DNA of 64,000 nt from Pterobdella sp. o SKG-2022 (taxonomy: Eukaryota > Annelida > Clitellata > Hirudinida > Piscicolidae). The notes under the pieces are model-generated. The model was not told the origin of the DNA. It saw only the letters and a program-made list of their open reading frames with translations, and did no database searches. The stretch spans positions 14,301,030 through 14,365,029 of the forward strand of contig OZ038320.1 of assembly GCA_964035795.1 (NCBI GenBank). Direction: 5' to 3'. The position numbers and the translations under genes are program-made. Of this stretch, positions 20,065 through 31,438 are shown one piece after another. Each line of letters starts with the position of its first letter. Position 1 is the first letter of the stretch.

Positions 20065-23000
20065 ATGTCAAAAGTTTTTTCAAGAAGTAAAAATGATTAT
20101 TATCAAAACATAAATGAAAATTTAGTTTGTGAAAAATTAACAAAAAAAGAATGTTCTGAAGACATATATGAAGCATACATAAATCGAAGAGTAACAGTTG
20201 GAAATGATATAGGAACCATAAAATATTTTGGAAAATTAGATAATTCAGATAATTTATGGGTTGGAGTGGATTGGGATGATGAAAAAAGAGGAAAACATGA
20301 CGGATGCTATAAAGGAATAAGGTACATGTAAAAGACCTATATCTTGATGAGATTTTTAATATTTACAATGATACAAAGGTATTTCTATACTAGAAAACCA
20401 ACTAGTGGCTCTTTTATAAAAGCTGAAAAATGTGAATTCGGTCAATCTTTCTTAGCTGCTATTAAGTTTGTTTTTACCATATATAATCATTCAATTTTGT
20501 TTGCAAATAATTATTTGAATGCTTATATTTTAAAATGAAATTTTTTTTCTAAATTTTAGAAATATAATTTTTTCAGAGAAAAATATACCAATCAAGAAAA
20601 TGAAAATAATAAAAGTAACGAAAACATCTTTATTTGTATTTATTTATTTAAAATTTTTTTCATTGAAACTAAATTTTTTGAAAATGCAAGACAAAGAAAA
20701 TGGAGGTGATGAAGTGGTAATTACCAAAATGTCTAACAAAGAAATTGTTTTTGTGGGATCCAAACTTGTAGCAAAAAAGCAGTCTAGGTTTACTATCATT
20801 CATTACTAGTTCATTCATTCATCATTTCAAGCAAGGTAGATGACCAATAACATGTCATATCTCTATGTCTTTCTATAATTGTTTCTTGATCTGCTTTTTT
20901 AGGGTTGAAGGTAAACGATTGTTTTTCAATGTTTTTCTAGACTTGAGTGTTTGAGCTATTCATTTGTATTTGATTCTTTCAGAAATAGAAGGTTGGTTTG
21001 TAATTTCTTATAATTCTGTTAGTTTTAGCTGTTCAACTGGTTTTTGATTAACTTCATGTAAATCAATGAAGATGAACTAACAAACATACTCATTGATTGC
21101 TCAACTTTTAACATTTCAATGAAATACCTGCTTGTAAATTTTGAGTTTTTTAATTCCAGGTTGCACGTTAGCTCAGCCTTCCAGTCTATAAAAATTTTGT
21201 TGCAAATAAATCCCTTCTCTATCCCTTTTCCAAGATCTCTGACCTTCCTATCTATCTCTCTTTCACTATTTGTTGTCTTGGCTTTCTCATTGATTCTTTC
21301 CTTTTTTTAATTTTCATAATCTCTCTGTTGCTTCTTTTTGTTATTTTCACCTACGTCATATCAGGCAGGTCTCTTCTTATCTCGATGATGCCTCTCTTTA
21401 GATTCTTGTCTACTCTCTTGTTCTCACTCGACTTAATTACTGCAACTCTTTTTACTTTAATCTTCCTAAATCTACTTTCTACCTTCCAACTAAAGCTTTC
21501 AACTCTGCTGCATGCCTGGTCTCACATACTCCTAAATTCTCCCATCTCTCTATCTTTTGTCGATTCTCACTGGCTACCTCCACTCTCGCTCTTCCTCCAA
21601 AATCTGTTCTCATGTATAAAATTTCTCATTCTACTTCGCTTTTCTATCTTTCTAACCTCTTACTACCTCCTAAACGTGCCAGCCTATGGTCCTCTACTGG
21701 CTCTCAACTCTTCATCATTTCTCTCTCTCTCTCTCATTCTTATGCTAAAACCACTTTTTCTTTTTTTGATCCACTTTTTTGGAACTCTCTTCCTCCTAAT
21801 TTTAAATCTTCTTTTTATCCTACTTTTTTAAAAATCTAAAAACCTTCTTTGAGCAGTTAATAGCAGAGCGCCTCTGAACCATGCGTAAGAGGTGCTATAT
21901 AAGTCATTCATTATTATTATTATTATTATATTAACATAAAAAATTATTAATCTCATGTATTTGACATCAAAAGGATTTTGATTAGTGTTTTATATAGTCA
22001 CTGGAACATGTTCAGCAGTATAACCTAATGGATAAATTAATATTTTCACATGCAAACCTCACTTTAATTTTATTCCCTATAATAAATTCAACGTATGCGG
22101 TTATTTTTAAAAGTTGTTTTCAAAACATTATATTACAGTCACTTTTGTGTCATACACCAACTTAAAGTTGCCAAGCACATTTTATATGGTAGTAAAAAAA
22201 TTAAGTTATTACTATTATTTAAGTCTAAATTCTTTTTATAAATATCAATTAAAGGCTTGTGAATAAATTTTATTAATTAACAGTTTGAGCTCGTTGAGCC
22301 ATATCAGTTTAAACCGGTCTAAAGTAGCCACAGCTTTCAATTGGAGTTCACTTGATCACATAACTCATTCAAAACATCATGAACCTGGATTCAATGATTC
22401 TATTCACCAATCAATCACCCTTCCCCGTCTTATTGACCTAGATCTTTCAAATAATCTTTTGAGTGACTGGGTGGAAATAAAATTAATTGTACAAACTGCA
22501 TATAATTTGAAAACTCTCAACTTACAACATAATCGTATAACTAAGAATGTTGATTTCGGATTAAGTGCCCAAGACCCTAACGATATTGAGAATAAAAGTG
22601 ATTACATCACAAAAGGTGGATATGAATTTGTGTTTCCTAGCAACATCAAAAATGACAAAATGTTTTTTTTGTGTAACATCGTTTCAAATTTTATCAACCA
22701 AAATCAACATGGGAATCAAATGCCTACATCAAATCGCCAATCTCAAACCACCGACAAAGAACTTTGTATGGAGGATTTCTCTAGTAACTCTTGTAATAAC
22801 GTTGTCAATAACGACAGCTGTAGTAAATCTTCCTTTCAAACCTTGAAACTCTCCAGCTTCATCAGCACCACTCTGCAGGAGCTGTGCCTTGATGATATGG
22901 CCTTAGAGTGGAGATCATTCCTTTATCTCACTTTCAGTTTCCCATATTTAACTACCCTCATTGCTTCTAATAACGATATTCGACATTGCTCTATAGAAGA

Positions 23001-25338
23001 ATATATTTTATGCCTGAGAAGAGTTGTTCCATGCGAAGAAACGGTGGACAAGGGTGGATGCTGCATAGATGGTGAGGGGGGTCTTTCAAAGGTTTCACCC
23101 TTTACATGTCCTTTATCTCTGGTCACTTCGCTGAATTTGGAGGGCAACTTGTCATTAGAATGGAATGAGGTTCAAATTAAAAAACGCCAATACTTTGTTA
23201 ATTATATTCATAAAAGCTAATTTTGAATCAAAAATAAAAAGAAGTTTTTTTGAAAAGCAAATGTTTTTTGTATTTAACTCGACATAATTATTTAAAGGTC
23301 CTCAACCTAGCAGTATTGCTCCCCTTGCTGCAATCCTTGTCACTCAATCACTGCAATCTTGGAAAGGTTAGCCACACACATTCTATCTTCACCAAAAAAA
23401 CAAAGATTTTTCACATTTCAGATCTATTTGCCTAGGTGGCACAAACATCCATGCAACTTAGAAGACATAAAATTTTGCTTGAATGATCATTCAACTGAAT
23501 CAAACTCTGCTGATAAAAAACATCAAGCATGTCATATCTTCCTTCATCTCAACCACCTCTCCATCATCGACACAGGAAGCAGGAGCTGGACCGATTATGA
23601 CCAGTTGCATTTGCTCTCTAGTCTGAGTCATTTGCAGTGCAGCAGTGGTGGCGAGGAGTTGCCAGAGAACCAAGTTGATATTCTTCTTAATTACTTGAAA
23701 TTTTTTATTTAAACTTATTCATTGATGAAAAAAATCATGTTGCATCCAAAATTCATCTATGAAGGTTAATCATTTTGTATCATTCAACAGAAAAAAGATC
23801 AATGGGGCTTGGAGGTGATAGCCAGGATCGGAGGCTTGAAATACTTGAACAGGAGCCAAGTGAGTTTCAACATAAGTTCAATGTGATATGAGATTGTATA
23901 ATTTACATATAGATTCAACTTTAAAAAACACTTGAGTCAAAATTTCGAAATATTTACAAGTTCTAAAAAGTAAATAAATACGATTTAGTTATTTTACGCC
24001 CATTATGATCGTACAAAGGTTGACAAGAATATAAGGAAGAATGGAGAGATAGCCTATTTGAAGAAGTGCGCCAAACAACTAGGTAGTTCATTGTGATTAT
24101 AAACTCATTTCATAATACTATGATGATAACTTATCAAATGGTTGAAGAATGTCTTAGTTCAACTTTTGAGTTTTTGAAAAAAATAAAATATTGTTTATAA
24201 TTAATTTTATCTTATATAAGGCTACATAAAAATTTTCACTCGATAACGTCACACGTTGTTTGAGTAATGGAACTGGCTACATTGCATTACAGAACATGAA
24301 GACGCTCCTTCAGTGCACATGCGACACCCCAGACTGACTGAGCTTGTTGAAAAGTATGGGATGCCTCATAGAGGTTTGTTTGTACCAGTGTTATTACTTG
24401 TTCTTATCTCTCAATAAAAATCAGTTATAAACACTATGAGAGTAATGTATACTTTTGAAAAAGTTACAAGATGATTGCTCCCTTAAAATTTGATGGTTAA
24501 TCTGTCATGAATCACTATGAAGATGAAGTGGACGCTGGCAGCAAGCTGTTAAAGTCATCGGTGATTAATGTGCATCTAGTTTTGTGCTCTCGAGGTTTTG
24601 TTCTTCTTATTATACTTGCATTTTTAATCTATATGGCTAATCTATCATCATGAAAACCATAATTTTAAAACTAATGAATACTCAAAAAAAAAGTTTCATG
24701 CCAGCTTCCAAATAATTATTCCAAATTTGTTACTTCCATCATTACAAAAGGACTCAAATAAGCTCAAATAATTCAGATGCTCAAGTGATGAGTGTTCGCA
24801 CCAGAAAACTGCCTTTGAGCATGACTGTGGGCAAACTCAAAATGGTGGTCAGAAAAGCATTTGCCAAGGAAGTAGCATCGTTGTTGCAGGCACTCACACA
24901 AAATTCCAACACAAGCTTTTCGGATGGTGTGAGCACTGATAATGATGATGTCACACTGTCGTACTCATCAAATCACAACTTCTATACCGTTTCCCATGAC
25001 CAGCCCGATTGCACTAATCAAAAGGGTCAGTCGTTCTCTAGATAACTACATATTATCGATTGTAATCGTTTTTAATTTGAATGTTTTTTGAATTTAGAAA
25101 CTCAAATTTTTTAGTAATATTTTTTCAAATAAGAATTTTTTAGTCAAATAGTACTATTTAGTTGTAAAAATAATTTGAATTAGTTTTCTAAATAGCTCAA
25201 TGACTGCAATGCACAGATAGTGAAAAGTATATAAAGCCAGGCAGCAGATTGGAGGTGGATATTGATGACATTTTTAAGGAGATTGGGTGGTACTCCGTAC
25301 AAGACCATGACACTCTCTATATCAGGCTTAAGCATTGA
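20065..25338 (+). CDS. TBCE: Tubulin-specific chaperone E (TBCE)
   Basis: Cytosolic cofactor that binds alpha-tubulin and, with TBCB, TBCC and TBCD, drives tubulin heterodimer assembly and disassembly. Thirteen exons: 20065-20321, 20379-20465, 20577-20614, 20691-20787, 22284-23169, 23298-23366, 23422-23673, 23791-23859, 24019-24082, 24293-24373, 24523-24594, 24777-25025 and 25217-25338. The chain stays in frame and gives 780 residues, against 527 in human TBCE. After an about 30-residue extension comes the CAP-Gly domain (LWVGVDWDDEKRGKHDG, then PTSGSFIKAEKCEFGQ). Next are leucine-rich repeats (IDLDLSNNLLSDW, LKTLNLQHNRI, VLNLAVLLPLLQSLSLNHC) and a C-terminal ubiquitin-like domain (RKLPLSMTVGKLKMVVRKAF to YSVQDHDTLYIRLKH, where vertebrates have FYSVENGDCLLVRW). 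The extra length comes mainly from low-complexity insertions inside exon 5 and the ubiquitin-like region. Exon 3 boundaries are least certain. Confidence 0.93.
21150..21940 (+). mobile_element. Decayed CR1-like LINE 3' end with (ATT)n tail
   Basis: In TBCE intron 4, sense to the gene. In one frame LITATLF / DYCNSF-like and LPPKSVLMYKISHSTSLFYL, with WNSLPPNFKSSFYPTFLK, match the last part of a CR1 reverse transcriptase (DYCNSLL, then LPPKS, WNSLP). The 3' end is gaggtgctatataagtcatt followed by (ATT)n, the usual CR1/L2 type of terminus. The long Leu/Ser-rich frames here are by-products of this pyrimidine-rich sequence, not membrane proteins. Confidence 0.75.
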
Positions 25339-26039
25339 CACCTTCGCCACTTCTGTTTCCAACACATGTTTCTATTGTAGAATGTTTTTAAAATTATAAT
25401 GAAGGTTTTAGAGGTATGTAAATTTCAATGATCTCTTGAAGATCCATCTTTTGTTATTGTTTCATGCCCAACAACACTTTGAGTTTAAAATCTTTATTTT
25501 AAAAAACTGTTTATGTAAAATTTTGTCATTGTTTCGTATTACAAAAATCAATTTCATTAATAGGAAAATCTTAAGTTATTTTTAATCTAAAATGCTGTGA
25601 ACACCACTTTTTCAGAACATGACATCATATGAACTTTTTCCTAGTATTGAAATACGTGTCCATAATTAACAATTCAAACAAATGGTAGAACAAACAAATT
25701 TCTTGTTATGGGCAACATAATAAGGTTTTATGGAGACTTAGTTCCAATAAGGGGACCGAACAAAGTGAAGAAATCACAAAGACTAATCTAAAGCCCCCAT
25801 TATAAGTATTTCTCTCATATTTCTCACCTTTATTCAACACCACATCTTCATACAAACACTATATATTTCAGCCGAAATTTACTCATGTTCACTTTTTCTT
25901 AAAAAAGTTCATATCGATATAAAATCGAAAGAGTGTTACAGCACATGCTAAGATACCTTTACTGAAAAGATTCGCATCAATGCCTAAAAAACTAAAAAAA
26001 TTTTGCATAAAGCTTGCGATTAGCAACCATGTTATTGTA
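25339..26039. other. 3' UTR and intergenic DNA, nothing recognised
   Basis: After the TBCE stop codon the sequence is AT-rich with no further exon. I saw no canonical AATAAA close to the stop, so the polyadenylation site is undefined. Confidence 0.4.
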
Positions 26040-26335
26040 AAATCAGCTTCGTGCATGAAACAAGTTTCATTTTAGCTTTTCCTCTTGCATCCTTGGGAGC
26101 ATATGGCTGCAACAACACTCCTCCAACGTACTCAGTTCTGGCTGGTCTTCTTCAGCTTGGCCCACGTCATTCCGGCAGCCTTCGCTTCTACCTCGATGCT
26201 TCTTCGCCAGGTCAGCCAACTTTTCTCTTCTGTGGGTTCCCTTCCAGAACCTATCTAGTGATGTTGGCTTGCGTAGTGTATGACCTATCAAGGCCCATTT
26301 CCGCTTCTTTATTTACGTTTCCAGTGTGACTTGTT
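26040..26335 (-). mobile_element. LINE 3' fragment (RTE/L1-like C-terminus)
   Basis: On the minus strand the frames give MIGHTLRKP, EGNPQ and EEASR / RRRLPE relics, then GRSEGCRNDVGQAEEDQPEL. They resemble the region of many non-LTR reverse transcriptases that reads W-GHTLRK, then GKRRRGRP-TWRR and AQDR-WR. Broken by frameshifts. It has a higher GC content than its surroundings, which is what makes it stand out. Confidence 0.6.
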
Positions 26336-26390
26336 TTGTTTTGTTCCAAAGTTCTTTGTTAACATGAAACAAACTGTCAGCTTATTTTTT

Positions 26391-26467
26391 GTCAGCCCAT
26401 GTATTTCAGAGGTAGAGCATTAAACGAATTTTTAAAAATTACCGGGTTCGATCTCGCGTGGGCCGAC
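26391..26467 (+). tRNA. tRNA-like sequence, degenerate (pseudogene or SINE head)
   Basis: A 77-base segment has an A-box-like element (tatttcagaggtagagc), a good B box (gggttcgatctc), and ends that pair 6 of 7 (cagccca with tgggccg). The D stem, T stem and anticodon arm are badly mismatched and the anticodon loop is a run of T and A, so a working tRNA is unlikely. It could be a tRNA pseudogene or the 5' head of a tRNA-derived SINE. Confidence 0.35.
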
Positions 26468-26639
26468 AATTGGTACCTGTTCCACAGTATGTTTTCGCTA
26501 CTTAAAATTTGTAGCGATCGCTCTATAAGGAAAAGAACTTTATAAATACTGAATTACACTACATATATCATAATTTTAGTTTTTTTTAAAAGAATCAACG
26601 TCTTAAGAGATTTGACAGTTGCAGATCTAAATGGCAGGT

Positions 26640-28615
26640 TATAGGCTGTGTGTGGGGGAGAGGGGGATAGGTGTGTTCTGGTGAGGATTTGTCTTTGTGG
26701 CAAAAGTTACCAAGCAGCCATACTTCCATGTTTTTGTTGTTTTTAAAGAAGAAAGGTTTGGTGAAGTTTTAAGAAGTGAAGACAATAGAACAGAAGTGTT
26801 CAAAATAGCAAAGTTTATATGTGCAGCTAACCGTGATGTCGTTGGAGAGAATTGTGCCAAAAATGACAAAAAGGACTTAGTTGTTACAGACAAAAAAAAG
26901 CTATTTGTATGGCAAAAACACTATGGATGTCTACTGAATGAGGAGTTTGATTGGAATAAGGAGTCATTAGCAATAAAGAATCCCACAGTTGGGCCGCAGT
27001 GTAAGATAGAAGGGGAAACAGTGAGAAGAGTTTTGGGCAGAATGAAATGTGGTAAAGCATCTGGTAGTTTTGGGGTTGTAGCAGAAATGTTGCAAGCTTT
27101 TGGCGAAGTAGGCATTGGCCGTATGACAGATCTTTTCAATAGTATCAAAGACGAATTTAAAATACCTGAAGACTGGAATACTAGCGTGATCCTTAATTGT
27201 TTCAAAAACAAGGGTGAGACGACTGACAGAGAGAATTATAGAGTTTTGAAACTCGGAGCAATTATAGAGTCTTTGAAAAGGTTATTGAGAAAGAAATTAG
27301 AGGTCAGGCAAGTATTGACTCAATTCAGTTCGGATTCATGCCAGGTAGAGGTACCATCGATGCTATTTTCATAGCTCGACAGTTGCAAGAAAGGTATCTA
27401 GGCAATAAGAAAAACTGTACTTTGCCTTTGTTGACCTAGAAAAAGTCTTCGATAGACTTCCAAGAGAAGTTATTAGATGGTCTTTGAAGAAGCTTGGGGT
27501 GATGAAGTGGCTATGTACTAAGGTAGCAAGAGTAGAGTCAGAATGTGCTGGGTAACAAGTTCAGTGTAAAGGTTGGTGTTCACCAAGGTTCCGTACTGAG
27601 TCCTTTGCTCTTCATCATTGTTCTCGAAGCGCTATCCAGAGAATGAAGAAAAAAGTCCGTGTGAGAATTGCTGTATGCTGATGACTTTGTGATAATTATG
27701 AAAAGCCTTAAAAAGTTAGAGGATAGTTACTATGTATGGAAAAACAGTATTGAAAGCAAGGGTCTTAGAGTGAACATGAAAAAAAAGAAAGTCATGGCCA
27801 GTGCTCTAAGCCAAGATGCAAGTTTTCAGTCTGGAAAATGTGGCGTCAGCTCTATACTTTGCACTTTATATAACCACTAGGTTTAAAAACGTTGTAGTGG
27901 CCCAACAAGCAAACTGGTTTCTGTCATAAACATCAAACGTGTTTACATCTTCAAGTCAGTGTTTTTGATTGTGAGGCGTTGTATTTGATAAAAATAAATA
28001 TGAAGTGGTTAACCAATTTTGTTATCTAGGGGATATGATTGGTGCAAGAGATGGAACAGAAGCTAGTACTGTCATTTGTGAAAGGTCTGGGGGGAAAAAC
28101 TTTAGGGTACTGCTACCAGTGTTAGCCAGTCGGGTCATTTCATTTAAAACAAAAAGGCATTTAATGCTTCTTACGTCAGAAGTGTTATGGTTTATGTTAG
28201 TGAGACCTGGCTTCTCGAGGAGCAAAATATTTACAGAATTTCTAGAGCTGATAAGATGGTGATCAGGTGGATGTGCAATGGAAGCTTAAAGGATGGCAGC
28301 TCATCTGATGAGTTAAGGGACAGACTGGGTATTTCAGATATCACTGAGATACTACGCAGAAAAAGACAGGTATTAAAAGCATGTTACTAGGATGGATTTT
28401 GGAAACCCAGCAAGTGCTTGCAGATAAGTCGTGGTAGAGGGTAAAAGAGAAAAAAGTAGACCAAGAAAAACATGGTTCCAAGTAGTAAACAATGACCTTA
28501 AAAAAATGAATTTCAAACCTGAACTAGCCCAAGATTGTCAAGTTTGGAGAAAAGCCATTATGAGACCCTTGCCAACCGATGCTAGCATGATAACAAACGT
28601 AAAACAATGATGATG
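26640..28615 (+). mobile_element. Long decayed LINE (reverse transcriptase) with (TGA)n-like end
   Basis: The frame 26697-27374 contains LGRMKCGKASGSFGVVAEML, FKIPEDWNTSVILNCFKNKG and DRENYRVLKL, the start of a non-LTR reverse transcriptase (GKA-G-DGV, then P-DW-S-I-IFK-KG-D--NYR-I-L). Downstream, in shifting frames, follow FGFMPGRGTIDAIFIARQLQ, LLYADDF (catalytic YADD at about 27670) and NQFCYLGDMIGA. Then come DKMVIRWMCNGSLKDGSSSD and the terminal part with RKTWFQVV. It ends near 28615 in gatgatgatt, the short tandem terminus typical of RTE-like elements. Multiple frameshifts and stops make it non-functional. Confidence 0.85.
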
Positions 28616-31438
28616 ATTAAAAACTTGTTCAAAAAGTGAGCACACACATTTTAGAAACCTCATAAATAATCGTTTGAAATTGGGGAAATATTCGCAATAA
28701 AGGAGGTCCCAATTAATTGAATGCCCTTCATAAGAATGTTTTTTAAAGATGAAACAATAATTTGTATGACAACTACAATAGTCAAATGATAGTTGAATTA
28801 GCGAAATAGTTAAGAGGGAAATTTCAATTTGAATAATGAAGATAAAAAAATCAAAAAATAAATTATATTTCAAGGGCTTGGTATATGCCGTATGAGTGTA
28901 GTGAAAAAAAACAGAATAATAAAATGATAGATTTCATTCAAGATGTTATGTTCTATTTTTGTGTATATAAATAACATAATATTGTTATTCAATGAGTTAG
29001 AAAGGTTTTTATTGGCTGTGTATTAATACACTATAACAATTCTTGAAATAAATCATTTTAAATTATTTTTGTGAATACTATTAAAAATTTTATATTTTTT
29101 AATTTGGGAAATTATTCTATACTTCAGATGCGATAATAAGCCGTGATGAAAATTTCTCATTTGTTTTGAAATTTTCTGTGCTATAACCTTTGTTTTCTTT
29201 CATAGTATCATAGTGGTTTGATGAAAATTTTTTGACATATTGAATTTGAAATATTTTTCACTGTAAGAACTAGTCTAAAAACAGAAAAACTAAAAAACAA
29301 GGTCTTTCTATATAGAGAATTATCATCAGGCATTCGGGGATGTTTAAATGGCTAAATTGATTTGAGTGATTGATTGAAATGATTATAACGAAAAGCTTTT
29401 TTTAAAAAAAGCTATTCTCAAAACTTTACTAATTATCTTTTTCGCAAATTTTCTATCATCAAATGCACGCTATTCTAAATCATATTTGTTCAATGACTCT
29501 AACATATCTTTAAAACATGCAACAAAATTAGTTAATTTGTCGAGGGATAACATCACCTTCCTTAACCTTATGCTCTCCAGTCCTACAACCTCGAGATACA
29601 TTATGCTTTGAAGAAAATAATAAACAATGCGTTCTGAAAGTTTTCTAACCAAGACTGGAAAGGGGAAAAATGAGATAACAATTTTTTCTAAATTAATTTG
29701 AAAACATTGAATGTTTTGTTACACCTAAGCAAGTATTCATATTATAGTAATATTAATGCTCTTTATGTTGTTTTTGAATGATTGTATGCGTCAAAAGTTA
29801 ATAAATCTTTCTTCAGTAGAAAATGGTATTCTTTTCATTACTGAAAAACAAATATTTCTGCAATGAACATTTATTGTATTAGTTTTTAACTGAATCTTTC
29901 TAATATTAATCAAACATATATATTCGAAAAATTACTTTATATCATATTCTAATTTCTGTTGGCTTAAAATAAATTTTAACACTAATGAAACGATAGACAC
30001 AATCATTTTACGCTTACTATATAAAGCATAATGTTTTTTTCACTGACCAATAGGATTGAAGCATAAAAGACTAATCATTTTATTTTTAAAAAAACCACAC
30101 TAACATTTATTAACTATTGAATACCGTAATACATTACAACATATAACACATAACAACTCCATAACACATTACAACACAGCATAAAAACCCCATAACACAT
30201 TACAACATTCTAAAACATATCAGCCCACAACACATAACAACATTATAAAAAACTGTAAATACTGAACTTTTTTTTGACAAACCCTATGATTAGTTTTTTC
30301 TGCTTCAATCTTATTGGTAAGTAAAATAAGCCTTATGCTTTCTATATTAAACGTGAACTTCAACTAGATAGACTATATCATTAATTTGACCTTGACGTTT
30401 AAGCTCAAAGTATATAACATTACATAAATAAATTGAACCATAGTGATAATTTCAAAAATAATACATTGAAGCTATGCATCCAACCATTACAAACTCGTCT
30501 GCACTATTTTTATACTCAACAAAAACTAGAATACCAATCATGCAATCAGATTGGGTTGATCGAAAATTATGACTTTAATCGAATATGTGAAATATATTTT
30601 TTAAACTTCGACCATCACTTTAGCCTTGAAAAAATATTTTAAATTGGCTAAAAAAAATTCAACAAATAATAAATTAATTATTTTAAGAACAGCAACAATA
30701 GTATTAGAAATAAAAATATAATTAGTATGCATTGGATTGTTTGTACGCATGGCTGATGCAATAATATCAAAAAGACTGTATAATAGTAATTGCTGCCTTG
30801 ATTAACTATTATCAGGGGGATATTATTTGGATGAAATGGTAATTAGTATTCAGAGCATGATATCATTTACGAAGTTCGGTGTTGTATGCAATTTTTTATA
30901 TTAATAATATCTATTTGCTGTTGTTTCGTGAATATAAGTGATGAAATTTTGTTATACTTGGATAACTATTTTATTGAAAATTAAATTTCGCAACGTAGAT
31001 ATAAAATGAAAGTATACTCGAATCCAAATTACTTAGGCATAGAAGAACTTATTAATAGGTACACACACATTCATTATTTGCTGTTCAATATTTTGTTGAT
31101 ATATTGCGCTAAAACAAGCTAAATCAATTTATTTTATAAATATAGTTTGAAAAAATTTTTCATAACTCTACTTCATGTATACCTTCATTTCAATATCAAA
31201 CGCTTAAAACAAGCCACCATGTATTAGCTGTGTTCGATGTATATTGAAATGTGTCTTATATATAGAGCCACAGGTAAAAACATGAAACAGGTATTAGTAT
31301 GTAAGAGAAATTTTTGAAGTTCCATATGAAAGTTGAAAGTTTGTTTTAAAAACACTTGAAACGTTCAAGTATTGACCACTTAATATCAAGATATATTTAA
31401 AAATTAATTTTTCACCTAAAAAATACTTTTTTGTTTAG
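28616..31438. other. AT-rich intergenic DNA without a recognised gene
   Basis: No exon could be assigned. A 60-codon minus-strand frame at 29470-29652, preceded by a pyrimidine-rich acceptor-like ccctttccag, could be an exon of something unknown, but I recognise no family in it. 5' exons of the membrane-protein gene at 31.4 kb must lie somewhere here. A candidate ATG exon at about 31006-31058 does not match the phase of the next exon. Confidence 0.4.
30128..30245. repeat. Irregular tandem repeat of (cataacacattacaaca)
   Basis: Variants of cataacacattacaaca recur about six times with small indels over roughly 120 bases, strongly depleted of G on the plus strand. Probably a decayed minisatellite. 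Confidence 0.65.

Noticed and set aside
21119..21839. Leu/Phe/Ser-rich frames resembling a multi-pass membrane protein
   Set aside because: They are off-frame readings of a pyrimidine-rich CR1-like LINE remnant; the LINE motifs appear in a neighbouring frame.
30128..30245. CRISPR-like array
   Set aside because: The repeats are short, variable and directly adjacent without unique spacers, and the genome is eukaryotic.
31006..31058. First exon of the membrane-protein gene (MKVYSNPNYLG...)
   Set aside because: It would end with two leftover bases, whereas the exon at 31439 needs one, so the join breaks the frame.
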